Assembly (NCBI RefSeq): GCF_030272615.1
Contig: NC_081409.1
Span: 20,586,260-20,650,259, forward strand
Length of the DNA stretch: 64,000 bases
Origin: Cryptomeria japonica
Lineage: Eukaryota; Streptophyta; Pinopsida; Cupressales; Cupressaceae
Reading direction: 5' to 3'
In this document: positions 20,761 through 32,859 of the stretch, piece by piece
Layout: every line of letters begins with the position of its first letter
How positions within the stretch are numbered: the stretch's first letter is position 1
The notes under the pieces: model-generated
Seen by the model: the letters and a program-made list of their open reading frames with translations, nothing else
Told to the model about the DNA's origin: nothing
Databases searched by the model: none
Translations under genes and position numbers: made by a program

Positions 20761-22166
20761 TTGGATAAATTTGCCATCAATCTTGGTGATGGGCTATGTT
20801 GTTTGATGTGCCGATGCAGAAGGTTGTCCATAAGATTTTGGTGATTTTGGCAATTTGATAGACACATGGGTTCAAAAGAGTATTCTCCCATGCCTTGATT
20901 TTTGATTTTCATCTTTTGTTTGAAGTCCATGGATAAAGACTTGAGCTTTTCTCGATGATGATCTAATGCTGAGGAAGTCGAAGCTTCCCTGTTGTGTGGA
21001 ATGAGGTTGCCTTGAGCTGCCCCCATAGCATTGCAATGTTGAAAAGGATTATTATCGATAGATAAGGAGATTTCCTATCCATTATATGAGAATTTGACAC
21101 ACTGATGGTATGTTGAAGGCACTGCTTGCATTTCATGTATCCAAGGAAAACCCAATAGAATATTGTATGTTAAGTCTATGTCTAAGACTTGGCACACAAT
21201 GTCCCTTTGTATTGGTCCTACCTGAATAGGTAGTATCACTATTCCCTTGGATGACCTTTCTTCATCATCATAGGCCTTGATGGTGATCTTTTTGTTTGGA
21301 TCCATAGACTGTTCAGAGAAGCCTAATGCACGGATAAACTTTAAAGTACAGATATTGAGACCAGCTCCTCCATCTATTAATACTCTTTTAACTCGATGTT
21401 TATAGACTAATACTTCGATATGAAGGGGAATGTTATGCAGATGACTCAAGGAGACATTATCATGTTCAGAAAAGGTGAGGTTATGAGGCCCTATCATATG
21501 AGCCACCATGGCTTGGAATTTATCAATGTCCAGATCTTGAGGAACATTTGTTTTAACTAGTGCTTGTTCCAAGATGTCCTTATGTTTTGGTAAGAGTTTG
21601 AGTAACTCAAGTATGGATATTTGAGCAGGAGTTCTCCACAGTTGATTAACCAAATCATATTGAGTCTTGGGGATAGTGGTGGATGTTGATGTATGCCCTT
21701 TCAAGACATATTTTTGAGCTCTGGTTGTCACATTGATTGATGCATGGTCTTGTTTGTCATTGATTTTAATGACATTTATTTGGTTATCATCTGTTGATAT
21801 GTGATTGATGGTGTTGTTGTACAGATGATTTATACGAGCTCCTCCTGTATCATTTGATGATGAAGCTCCTCCCTTGTTGTAATTTCGAAGAGGATTTTTA
21901 AAAGCATCATGGTCACCGTTTGTTTTGAGACCATCAACCATTAAATCACCTCTATCGATCATATCCTGAACGATGTTCTTAAGCCTCATGCAATCATTTA
22001 TGTAATGTCCTTTGTTTCGATGAAAATCACAGAAATGCGAGTCATTCCACCAAGGTGGTTTGACCTGGGGTTCAAATTTTCTTATGGTCGGTAATGTGAT
22101 AATTTTTACGCCAGGAGTTCTCGAAATGCTGATTCCAAGGTTTTCCCGAATGGTGTGTAGGTGCAT
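20748..22166 (-). pseudogene. Gag C-terminus and aspartic protease of element A
   Basis: The N-terminal part has a zinc-knuckle variant, FCDFHRNKGHYINDCMRLK (C-x2-H-x4-H-x4-C, with His where most knuckles have the second Cys), at about 22005-22050. A Ser/Asn-rich linker follows, then the protease: VLIDGGAGLNICTL (about 21350-21390, DGGA in place of DTGA/DSGA) and YNILLGFPWIHEM (about 21125-21160). The frame then stops near 21070 and continues to 20748 in weakly conserved sequence (QGMGEYSF). The protease would release gag and pol products. Confidence 0.8.
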
Positions 22167-22179
22167 CTATTTGGGAAAG

Positions 22180-23623
22180 TGTTGGTGTTACCTCTCTGGT
22201 TTGTATTATTCCCTCAGTTAGCATTGTTTTCTTGGTTATTGTTGTTGCCTTGCGTATTATTATTGGTGTTTGAAATTGAAGGTCCTTGATTGGTATTTTG
22301 TGGATAAGTGTTAGTGCCTTGATTAATACTTTTCTGATTTTTGTTAGATTGTGGATTACCTGATAAAGCTAATACTGGTTGTTTGGAATTTATATCATTA
22401 GCATCAGCTCCTCCATCATTAACAACGCTTTTGTTTCTTGTCCAAAATTTGGATTTGTCTAAAGTGTTGTTGTTTTGATTGTTAAAGGAGTGAGTTTTGG
22501 ATGAGTTAGTTCCTTCCTTAAAGAACTTTAATGTCCCTTTCTTGATGCAGGTTTCCTCTACTTGGATTATGTTTTCTATCAACTTGGAAAAAGATGGTAT
22601 GCATTGGAGCTTGAGTTGATAACTCATCTCACTTTATAGATTGTCAATAAAAATCTCCATCTTTTCCTTTTCAAGCACGTCTCGAGGATATCTTGAAACC
22701 ATACGTCTCCAATGCTAAAGAAACACCATGAATGTTTCATTGTTTTTTTGTTTGGTGTTACATACATCCAACATGGTGATTGCGTGTTGAATATTATAGG
22801 AGTATTGTGTGATGGATTTGTTTACCAACTCATCAAATGATCTGATGGGAGTTGTAAATTTAGACATCCACTCCATTGTGTGCTCACCCAAACTTCTTGG
22901 GAGTAGCCTCATCAAGAAAGTGTCACCGTGAGCAAACTAGAGGCTTATGGTACAAAATTCCCGAACATGATCACGGGGATCACTTTTACCATTGTATTTG
23001 TCATACTTTGGTATATCTGAATTCGGGGGAAAAGATATCATGTTTAATCTCTTGTCAAAGGGGTAAGGACACATCTCATCCAAGGAGTATTGCACTATGG
23101 TCCCTTGTTGCATGTCCTACATTTGCTTTTGCAGCATTTGGATTTGTTGTGTAAGAGCGACCATGGGTGCATTTGTACACTGAGGGAGAGCTTCCTCCCT
23201 TTCATTAAGATTATCCCAAGTTCAGGCATGGTTGTGTTCGGGGGTGTTATTTTGTTCATGTATGATTTCTGGGTCATGTGTTTCTTCTTCTCTTTGTTGG
23301 TCTTGATAGGCGTAATTTCTAGACCTTGTTCTACAAAAAATTTCGTCGACATTCCTTAAGTTTTCGGTATCTAAATCTTCAGGAAATGTAACTCCTTTGC
23401 TAGTTAGCATGAGTATATATTTTTCCTTGTCTACTTCAATAAGTCTTTCCATGAGCCTTTGGAATGAGGGGTTTTCTTGACACTCTTGGAGAAGTTCCTC
23501 GGTGATTTCTGTATCGCCCATATTAGCATATTCATCAAAAGGGTTGGATAGTCTATGACCCATACTTGATTTTGGTTGTGATTCACTTTGCTTGTTTCTT
23601 TGAGAGCGAGTGACAACGGGCAT
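22180..23623 (-). pseudogene. Gag of element A
   Basis: The first good ATG is at 23623 (MPVVTRSQRNKQ). An acidic N-terminal region follows, broken by stops near 23220. The retrotransposon gag core is clear at 22715-22915 (MEWMSKFTTPIRSFDELVNK, then FMVFL-stop-HWRRM and MEIFIDNL) and 22530-22627. After that comes an Asn/Gln-rich tail (about 22214-22330). The gag forms the virus-like particle around element RNA. Confidence 0.75.
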
Positions 23624-23701
23624 TTATTTCTATCGGAGTTCCTGATGGTGTTTGGTGAATAGAATATGTTCCTCAATAAAAACTTTCCGTTACAAAGGGA
23701 G

Positions 23702-23746
23702 TTTCTTCTTCTTCTTCTTTTTCTTCTTCTTCTTCTTCTCTCTCAG
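23702..23746. repeat. (TTC)n / (GAA)n microsatellite before gag of element A
   Basis: TTC/TCT triplets interrupted by one TTTTTC, about 80 bp upstream of the gag ATG. Confidence 0.85.
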
Positions 23747-24544
23747 GGGTTAGTGGTTTAGGTCGAGCTTCCTTATAAGTGATACAGAACTATGGGAATA
23801 AAACGGGGTTGATTATTCCTCCACGATTGGGGTTGATTATTCCTTCACAATTTAAGCGTTGGTTGAATGTCGCTTTTTGAATATAAGCTCTTCTTTTTAA
23901 AGGTTCTTTGTCAAATTTGTTTGATTTTCCTTGAATATACAATCGCATGGCGCAAGAATGCTCGATGTGATTTAAAAAGTTGGTGATTGATATAGAGAAA
24001 CTTATTCTTTTTTGCAAGTGTTTTAGAACTAGGTTGTCTCTTCTTCAACTTAGTTTTGTGATGACGACTTGTTTTTCTCAAAATATGAAGAGTAGTCATA
24101 CACGAATGATCAATGATTTCCTTTGATGTTGGATTGTGATACTTTGTTTTAAAACTCAAGTTTACTTTATCAAGTAGAGGTTTAGTTAGATTTGTCTCCA
24201 CGACAAAGTGTATCAAATGATATGGATAAAGTCTCCCGATATGGAAACTTGATTTGGCAACTTAAAGATTAAACTTGGTATGTTGTTTGTGATAGGACCC
24301 GTTAGATGGTGAAACTTTGATCAATGTGATAGTACTGCCTAATTTTGGTCGGATGAAGTTTTATCTCGAGCTAGTTTAAGATTCAAGAAAGTTGTTCTAA
24401 GGATGCTTGTTTGATTTTAGAATTGTTTTCTCTGATAATCTGGTTCAAATTTTGACTGTTGATTTTGACAGAGGACCAAAAAGGGTACTCAAAACTGGAG
24501 ATGAAATTTTCCAGAAATGCCTAGTTTGCTCTATGTTTTTCCTG

Positions 24545-24900
24545 ATTTTGAATATGCGCTAAGACAGAGATGAGATGTGCTAACAAATGGTCTAGATGCG
24601 CCACATAAAGTTCTCTATGCACTAAATAAGATTTGCTTGAAACTGTTTTGATTGGAAAGGTTAGGCGCTAATATGTCCCGGAAAAGCGCTAATGTTTGGA
24701 CTAAGAGCGCTAAGATATGCCTCTTACGCGCTAAGATGATGTTAAAATGTGCTAAGTCGGTATCACAAAGCACTATTGAAAGTTTACTTAGTCTGAAACT
24801 GGTTATGCGCTAAAGTGAAGGCTGAGAGCGCTAAGTTTTGGTGCAGATGCGCTACAAAATGGTTGATATGCACTAGGAAGTTGCTCCTATGCACTAAGCT
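24545..24900. repeat. GCGCTAA motif field 1 in the leader of element A
   Basis: More than ten copies of (A/T)GCGCTAA or GCACTA variants are spaced 15-30 bp apart, with otherwise unrelated intervening bases. Confidence 0.6.
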
Positions 24901-26439
24901 GCCCTGATTTCTTTATTTTCTGCTATTTTGAGATTTTTAACACTTGTGATTTTGATGGATGATTTTCTGAAAAATAAATTGCAAATATGACACACAAAAG
25001 AGATAACAAATTTTGCCTATGCTAGACAAATAGTGTATGTTCTGTGAAGATGTCTTCAAATCCTCGATGTTTTCATAGGTTTAGATAACAAGTAAGACAA
25101 ATCAGATAGACTCTTTATTCAAGGGTCATCAACAATATCATATCCCACTAGTCTCGATACTCCGTCAGCTCAAACAACCTTGTCACCCCCTAGGGGATGC
25201 CCGTTTTTTTGCCTTTTGCCAGAAATTAACTCAAAGGGAATTGCTTCACAATTGAGTAGTTATCTTGGGAGATATATGGTGAGTGATCTTGGGGGTGAAT
25301 TCTTCCCCACCCTTGCACTATAATATTGAAGATGTTTGGATACTGACTCGGCTCAAAGTTTCTAGTTCTAAGGTTTTTAATCAGGCTTCCATTTGGTCTT
25401 CAGTGATAAACTCCCTCAGGAGGCTTCCCAACCTTTAGAATAAAGACTTTACATATCTTAAAGATACTGGGGGAAGACTAATCGCCGAGCAAAACTGTTG
25501 AAGGGGACTTTTGTCAGCCTCCACTTTTGATTATAGTGGGTTGGAACACTTGGCGATAAAGTTGTTTCCGACTTAGGTCGTTCCCCTCTCGCTGACCATT
25601 TAAATGGCGCTCTAAGAGCAACTTGGGAGGGCAAGCCTGCTAAAGGATTTATTTGCTTGAAATGAAGAAGCATGAAAGAGTGGTTTGACTTTTTGGTCAC
25701 CTAGTTAAGGGGAGACCATATACCTTCTACTTTCGAGACAAGGCACACAAGTGTTCTTTTTAACTTTTCAAAGCAATGATTTGCTAACTTCTACTTGGAG
25801 ATTTTGCTCCAAAAAAACATGGTGTTCTTTTTAACCTTGTATAGAAATGATTTTCTATCTAAAAAATGGAAATCCTAGTCAACAAAAGAAATCGCGATTT
25901 TGGTCAACAAAACTAAAGTTGATAAGCGAAAATTTTCTCTTTTGCCTTGCATAAAATAAAGATGAGGTTCTTTTAGTTTTGCAATAAATTAAAATGAATC
26001 CTTTTAGGCACCAAAAGAAGGTGAAGTTCTTTTTACCTTTGTTAACTGAAAAGTAAATTTGTTCTTTTTAAAACCCAACTGAAGTGTTTTCCTAACTTGC
26101 AAGAATGACATTTTTTTCTTTGTTGTTCTTTTTACCAATGCAATAAAGAAAAGATGAAGTTTTGTATTAAACACCAAAAGAAAGTATGAAGTTCATTTTA
26201 AGCATTCCAAAGAAATCATGAGGTTCATTTTAAGCTTTTGCAAAAAGGAGGGTGAGTTCTTTTTAACTAACTTTGGAAAGAAAGCAAAAAAAAACTTAAA
26301 CTAACTCCTGTTCCTCCTGCACAAAAAGGTTAGATCCTGCACAAAATCAGTTAGCAAAAACAATCAAATTTTGAGGGTGGGCTTCACAAGCCTAAAATTT
26401 TCTTTCTTCAGTTACAGTTTTGCCTTTTCCTCTATTAAA

Positions 26440-26710
26440 GCTATGCACTAGATTGCTGTACAAATGCGCTATAGAAAAGTGCAGATGCGCTATAGAATGA
26501 CTTCTATGCGCTAAGCTGATTACCGAATGCACTACTCTGTTTGCTAAATGTGTTTATGATGGTACAGAATAAAGCCAGAATATCAGGCGCTAACAGAAAG
26601 TCTGAATGCACTAGAGAAGAGGTCTAATGCGCTAAACAATATACCAAAAGTGCTAACTGAAGGTTTCTACGTGCTAAAGAAAGGTCCCAATGCACTAAAC
26701 TATCTTTTCC
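26440..26710. repeat. GCGCTAA motif field 2 in the leader of element A
   Basis: The same motif recurs here about twelve times (ATGCGCTATAGAA, GGCGCTAACAG, ATGCACTAGAG and so on), ending 50 bp from the primer-binding site. Confidence 0.6.
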
Positions 26711-26763
26711 ACATGCTTGCAATATTGCTCCTGCATAAAAAATGATAAGATTAATGGGGTCTT

Positions 26764-26781
26764 GCCCCACGGTGGGCGCCA
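26764..26781 (-). promoter_or_regulatory. Primer-binding site of element A
   Basis: The minus strand reads TGGCGCCCACCGTGGGGC, starting 4 bases inside the 5' LTR. TGGCGCC... primer sites are common in plant Ty3/gypsy elements. I did not assign the tRNA with certainty. Confidence 0.8.
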
Positions 26782-26785
26782 AAAA

Positions 26786-28224
26786 TGTGTGCAGAAAAAG
26801 TGGGGTTTAGAAACACAAAAGTTAGGTTCCAAAAGATCCACACACCAATGGGACTCTTGGTGCAATTTATGGAGCTATATTGAATAGCTCAACTTCCCAA
26901 GGGGTGTTCCATTGTTCTCTATCTCACAGGATCCCTCAAGTCAATGCTTTTGCTCTCAGATCACTGAGCAAAGTGACTTAGGAATGACAACTCCAATAAT
27001 GAGTGATGTTTGATTAATTTAACATGAATGCATTCCTAGATATATATGATATTGAATCTATGATGATTTAAACTAGCATAAAAGATGATGCTATGATAAA
27101 GATTAGTGAGCTTATTCTAGCATGATACACTAGTCTAACATGGTTATGCTATGATATTTAAAATTACTTTTAAAATGATATTAAGATGATTTTATCAAAG
27201 AGAGGCTAAATACTTAGTAAAATGACTATAGATTAGATGCATGAAACTTGGATCTCCTCTTAAAATGAGAGAATGAGAGCTCTATTTATAGAAAAACTAG
27301 GGCAATGGATGGTCAATATTGAATAATCTTAACAAGGGTCAGGATTGAAAGTTATTAATCCATGTTTACAATTCTCACCAATGAAATGGTGACAATTGTC
27401 AACAAGAGGTTTCTTGAAAGGAGATGAAAGAAGCATTAAATGTGTGAGAAGACATGAAGGTTACCTTAGGAGGTAAGGGTTAAGGTTAGGTTAGGGCTAT
27501 CCATTGGATAAAGCTTTTATCCAAGGGATAAACTCTTGTGCAAAGGTTAAAGGGATAACCAAGGTTAAAGCCATGAATGCTTGATGAAACCCTTGGGTTA
27601 GATGAGGGTTGAGTTAGAGAGAAAGTCTCTAATCATGCAAAAAGGTTGAGTTTAACCATTAATGGTTATGTAAGAGCCTTTAATGGTTTGGAAGACTTTG
27701 ATGGTTAACTTGTTGAGGACATAAAGCCTTTAATGGTTTTCAAAGACTTTGAGGGTTTTGAGAAGTGAATTCCCTTTGCTTAGGGATGTGACAATATTTA
27801 GGAGATAGATTAGGCTAAATTAGAAGTGATTAGAAGAATTTAGAAGGGTTTTAGGGAGAAAAGTGGGAGATGTAGGATTATGCAAGTGGATGTAGAGAAA
27901 TTTTAATTAAGATAAATTACTTTATTTCAATCAAATAGATGCAACTTGCATAAATACAAGTGGGGGATTTAATTAGATTTATTTGCTTGCAAGGATCAAT
28001 TTAATTAAATGTACATTTAATTAAAAAGAGAGAAAGGGGAATTAATTAAATATAACGATTTATTTAATTAAAGGCTAGAAAAGGCTTAGGTGAACTTAAT
28101 TAAATAAATTTGAGTAATTTATTTAATCAAATAGATGAATGTGAATAATTTAATTAAATACAAATGGGGTTAAAATGAATATTAAATATTCACTTAGGAA
28201 AGTGGTCATTTTTATACGTCTACA
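26786..28224 (-). repeat. Element A 5' LTR (right)
   Basis: Begins TGTGTGCAGA and ends TATACGTCTACA. It is collinear with 9853-11375 apart from two extra tandem duplications in the left copy and scattered substitutions. Confidence 0.92.
27283..27290 (-). promoter_or_regulatory. TATA box of the 5' LTR of element A
   Basis: Minus-strand TATAAATAGAGCTC, about 930 bp from the outer LTR end. Genomic RNA would start some 30 bp further left. Confidence 0.6.
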
Positions 28225-28229
28225 TCACC
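28225..28229. repeat. Target-site duplication of element A (TCACC), right copy
   Basis: Directly follows the CA end of the right LTR and equals 9848-9852. Confidence 0.9.
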
Positions 28230-28478
28230 AACAAAGATTAGACGGAACTCAACATCTATCAAACTCTAACAATAAATTACAATGTACAATTGTAATACAA
28301 TGGCCTCATCAGATATGGTTATCTTCTAGGACAAATAAAGCACACAAAATATCTTCTATTAGATTTGTGACCTAATGCTAAACGATTAAGATTTACAGTG
28401 ATAAATTATATATAAAATGTGGCTTCATTAGCTATAACAATCTAGATGCACTTTCACAACATATAGAATGTACCAACA
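28230..28478 (-). mobile_element. Copia element E, LTR part 2 (U3 side), split by element A
   Basis: It continues the LTR text at 9645-9847 when A and one TCACC are removed. A possible 5' LTR start on the minus strand is TGTTGGTACATTCTATATG at about 28478, giving an LTR of about 450 bp. The boundary is tentative. Confidence 0.5.
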
Positions 28479-28689
28479 AGAAAAAAACATAAGTTTGTAT
28501 CCAACATTTAGAGTGCACCTTATCCAACATTTAGAATGCGCTTATAACATTTTATTACAAATCTCTCACATGTCAAATACCTTGCAAGAGCAATGAGATG
28601 GGTACCAATATCATGTTTTAATTGCTAAGGCCTAAGAGGCCATAGATTTCGAACAATTTGAACTTCTATGTGCGCACAACCTTAGAGAA

Positions 28690-29900
28690 ATTGTACCATT
28701 CATTAAATTTTCTACCTCAACCAACTTCACCCTACCATCCTCAACTATATCTCTAGCAAAATGATATTGAACATCAATATGCTCGGTCCTGGTCACATGA
28801 AATGTCAGATTCTTAGCTAGGTAGATTGCACTCTGACAGTCATAATAAATTTCATTGCACCTTGTCTTATTTCAATATCTAAACACAATCTCTTAAGACA
28901 AATAACTTCTCTACAAGAATGAGTAGCTACCATAAACTCTACTTTAGTAGTGGACAAAAAACCACAACCTGTCACTTACTCATCCAATTAATTGCACCAC
29001 CAAATAAAGAAAACACTTAAGCATTAATGGATCTTCTATTATCAATGTCACTTGCCCAACCTGGATCCACATAACCATGAATATCAAGGGAAATCTCATC
29101 TCCTATCAAATTATCATAATAACACAAATAATTCTCATAGGTACCCTTCAAATATTTGAAGACTCTTTTAATTGCATCCCAACAAATTTTATTAAGGTTA
29201 GACATATATCTAGAAAGAACCCCCATTGCTTGGGCAATATTTGGTCTAGTGCAAACCATAACATACATCAAACTTCCAACTACACTCTAGTAACACACTT
29301 TACTCATGTCTTTCATTTTTTATCGGGATTTAAGAAAATTTGAAATATATAACTTTCTTCTTCTCTATGAGCTTTCTATCATCCTAATGATGGATCATAG
29401 AGTGTGATCTAAATTATTAATGCAAATAAACATACACAGTCTAATCCAGAAATAGGAACAACTATTATGGATTGTGGAAAACTAATTATCTTAATAGATC
29501 ATTTTTGTTCCAACTATAAAGGAAACACATAATGGTCTACAATCGTGCATGTTAAACCTCTATAAAATTAGATTAACATACTTAATCTAGCCTAGTCATA
29601 GATTTCTATTCACTCCATCTCTTCTAATTTTCATACCAAGAATGAGTTTAGTTTTACCAAGATCTTTCATTTCAAATTTAGTAAGAAGATGAGACTTTGG
29701 TTCTAAAATCATACATTTCCTATTACTAATAAATAACATATAATGTGATGTATAGGATATGATCACCATCAGATTTATAATAAACATAGTGCTTTGATTT
29801 AGATGCTCAAATCCGAAACTTAAGACATGTATCGAATTTTTGATACCACATCCTAGGACTCTACTTGAGGATATATAAAGATTTCTTCATTTTAAAAATT
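28690..29900 (-). pseudogene. Ty1/copia pol remnant (RT and RNase H) of element E
   Basis: On the minus strand, KKSLYILK-stop-SPRMWYQKFDT (about 29820-29890) matches the copia RT block K-x-LYGLKQ-x-PR-x-W. Next comes FEMKDLGKTKLILGMKIRRD (about 29600-29660). After a gap follows MVCTRPNIAQAMGVLSRYMS (about 29200-29260), the start of the copia RNase H region, then RVFKYLKGT and, near the end, VEFMVATHSCREVICLKRL (about 28890-28950). Near 28700-28780 the text recalls the conserved HIDV-x-YHF...DG-x-V end. The YVDD box region is damaged. It is old, with stops and frameshifts throughout. Confidence 0.8.
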
Positions 29901-30656
29901 AAATTACTTTTAGCTTTTACCACGTGGGTAATCCTACAATAATGGGTTACACTTTCACCCATGAAGAAAAAAAACGAATGGGAATTTTTTTTTGTCAAGC
30001 ATGTTTGACCGAACTGTCCTTCGATGTTCGATCAGACAACCATATTCAATTGTACAAGTGACGTTGATGGGGTTTGAACAAAGGGGGTTCTTTATTAATA
30101 TTTTATGAGGTTCATTTGAACATCCCCTTCGATTGAACCCCCTTTAAACCAAATCTTTTAGTGAACATTATATGAACCCAAGGTGATAGTTATTTTGTCA
30201 TTTTCAACTATCTTTTTGGGTTCCACAAGGTGTTAGATCAAACCCCTTGGCAATTCTCAGTTGACAAAGATCCTCTACACCCAACACCACCCACTATTCC
30301 TACTTTATTACACCAGTTGCACCAAATTCTTTTTTCTCTTGTTTAAAATTGCTTGTGTTGGTTTTTTGTATTTTTGTATTTATTGTTAGATTTATAAACA
30401 AAATTTAGCAAGTATATATGTTTTTTTTGTATTCTTGTATTTTTAGATAAATAATTATATATTTAAATGACATAAAACTTTAAAAAAACCTTAGAAAAAT
30501 CTTTGAAATCCTTAAATTTTTTTATAGAAAAACTTAGAAAACTTTAGAATTTTTTTACAAAACCTTACAATATTTTTAGAAAATATTAGAAAAATTCTTG
30601 TATTACATTACAAAACCATAGAGAAATCTTCAAAAACCTTAAATGTTTTCATTAAA

Positions 30657-30659
<3 letters not shown>

Positions 30660-30698
<39 letters not shown>

Positions 30699-30806
30699 GA
30701 AGTCTTTTTACACACACTCTCTCTCAAGATTTCTATCTCTCTTTGGACCTTAAGTCTTTTTACAAACTCTCTCTAGATATCTCTCTCCCTCTCTCCCCTT
30801 AAGTTT

Positions 30807-30843
<37 letters not shown>

Positions 30844-31071
30844 CTTAAGTCTTTTTAGGACCTCTCTCTCTCCCCCTCTCTCTCCTTAATTCTTTTTACA
30901 CACACTCTCTCTCCTTAATTATTTTTAGTCTCTCTCCCCCCCTTAACTCTTTTTAGTCTCTCTCTCTCTCTCCTTAAGTTTTTTTACACACACTCTAGAT
31001 TTTTCTCTCCCTCTTAGGACCTTTAGACTTTTTACAAATTCTCTTTGAATATCTCTCTCCCTACCTCCCCT

Positions 31072-31125
<54 letters not shown>

Positions 31126-31234
31126 CGAAGTCTTTTTACACACTCTCTCTCTCAAGATTTCTATCTCTCTTTGGACCTTAAGTCTTTTTACAAACTCTCT
31201 CTAGATATCTCTCTCCCTCTCTCCCCTTAAGTTT

Positions 31235-31291
<57 letters not shown>

Positions 31292-31517
31292 CCTAAGTCT
31301 TTTTAGGACCTCTCTCTCTCCCCCACTCCCCTTAATTATTTTTACACACACTCTCTCTCCTTAATTCTCTTTAGTCTCTCTCCCCCCCTTAACTCTTTTT
31401 ACTCTCTCTCTCTCTCTCCTTAAGTTTTTTTACACACACTCTAGATTTTTCTCTCCCTCTTAGGACCTTTAGACTTTTTACAAATTCTCTTTGAATATCT
31501 CTCTCCCTACCTCCCCT

Positions 31518-31552
<35 letters not shown>
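30660..31552. repeat. (CT)n-rich subterminal array, two copies of a 428-bp unit
   Basis: Blocks of (CT)n alternate with CTTAAGTCTTTTTA, GGACCTCTC and CACACACTCTCT. The block starting TTCGTGAAGTC near 30694 recurs as TTCGCGAAGTC near 31122 with the same order of motifs, so the array is a tandem duplication of about 428 bp. Confidence 0.8.
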
Positions 31553-31555
<3 letters not shown>

Positions 31556-31876
31556 GTGTTAATTTAATATCCAGTATTTAATGTTTAGTTTGAGTTCACT
31601 TACATGTACAAATTTAATTTTTAGTATTTAAATATAATGTTTAATAGTATTTAAATTTAATATCTTATTATTTAAATTTAATTTTAATGTTTATTTGAGT
31701 TGACATGTGTAAATGTAATGTTTAGTATTTGAATTTGTGTTTTTATAAATGCGTGACGTAAAAAAGTTATGTAGTTCTTAATATGTAGTTTTTAAAAAGA
31801 AATTATAGAGTAAATTTCATGCTTTTCACATGTGTGTTCATGTACACTTACATAATTTTTAACTTTATGACACCTA

Positions 31877-32690
31877 GATAGATGGATGATGAGGCTCCAC
31901 ATACAACACCTACACATTAGGATGTAGTTCTTGATTATGATGATATTTTTCGTTATAGTGATTTAGAGGTCCATAAATTGAGAACCACAATAGATGACCC
32001 CTTATTGATGGTGTGTATAAGAATACATGCCAAACCATTTTGAGGAGCTTGGAGAGCCTTATAGAGCACCTAGGCTAGCACACATCATACTCCCCTCAAA
32101 TTGTGGATACCATTTTTAGGGAGTTGAGGGTAGAGGTCTAAGGTACTGTTTCCTTGGAGGAGGTCCAACATCAGACCCCTAAGGAAATTATCAAACAATA
32201 TTTATTTCCTTATTATCTAGACAAAAATAAGGTGTGAGGATACCATGTGACATAGTGTATAGATGCAAAGGTGACTCAAAAAATATACTCTTGATTCCTA
32301 GTAGCATATGGTTGTTATCCTAATAATGATCATATTCCATTATACTTGGCTCAACAGGTGTACATTGGGTCCGTTTGGGATTGAGGGTCAGCTACCTTGA
32401 CCTTCCGGGCTATTTTAGACAAGGGCAAGACAAAGTGATAGATCGAAAACCATATGGAAGAGTTGACTAACAGGTGTCAGTCTACATGTAGTTGGTTGGT
32501 CACGGGTTTCTCACAATATCCCCATGCCTGACCCCCACAATAGATTGGGTGGTCATTGATTCCTAGAGGGAAGCAGTTGACAGTGTTGGAGATATTGTAG
32601 CTATTGCATCTACCATTTCTTATAATAGGTTGGGTAGGTATATGATGAGTAATCCTTGGTATACGATGTCCATGGATGATTATTTGTACT
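31877..32690 (+). pseudogene. Unrecognised decayed frame inside candidate transposon F
   Basis: Read from an ATG near 31881 (MDDEAPHTTP) the plus strand shows short peptide-like stretches (for example SLEEVQHQTPKEIIKQYLFP and LAQQVYIGSVWD) across three frames with many stops. I recognise no family. It is divergent from the transposase-like gene and could be an accessory protein of the element, or chance. Confidence 0.25.
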
Positions 32691-32859
32691 AACGATAGAA
32701 TGAAAATGACTTGTCTTCTCTACCCTCTTGCATCCATGCATTGTTCTTCTATCCACACCTTCAAAATGTACATGCATTGCAAATGTTAAAAATATTTAAT
32801 TTAATACTAAACTTAATGTTTTAAATTTTTTGACTTAACCAAAATAAACTTTCAAAAGA

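Larger units (their letters stand above)
23624..26763 (-). other. Long untranslated leader of element A
   Basis: About 3.1 kb lies between the primer-binding site and gag. It has no convincing ORF. It holds a GAA/TTC microsatellite (23702-23746), two GCGCTAA motif fields (24545-24900 and 26440-26710) and a series of about ten TTCTTTTTA(AC) motifs (25750-26280). Leaders this long occur in the Tat group. A 5' packaging signal would be expected here but cannot be pinpointed. Confidence 0.6.
9853..28224 (-). mobile_element. Element A: full-length Tat-like Ty3/gypsy LTR retrotransposon with antisense PMD gene
   Basis: Two LTRs (9853-11375 and 26786-28224), a TCACC target duplication, a primer-binding site beside the right LTR and a polypurine tract beside the left LTR define an 18.4 kb element transcribed right to left. 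In transcription order it has a 3.1 kb leader, gag, protease, a G-patch-like segment, reverse transcriptase, RNase H, a second (archaeal-like) RNase H and integrase. An extra gene on the opposite strand (11772-14743) follows. The two RNase H domains, long leader and extra 3' gene fit the Tat group. All minus-strand coding regions are decayed, with several frame changes, so it is not autonomous now. It is inserted in the LTR of an older copia element (E). Confidence 0.9.

Noticed and set aside
22876..23359. Plus-strand hydrophobic frames (92 and 89 codons)
   Set aside because: They overlap decayed gag of element A on the opposite strand and show no conserved feature.
30943..31155. Arg-Glu repeat protein on the minus strand
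   Set aside because: Translation of (CT)n microsatellite, no start context or conserved part.
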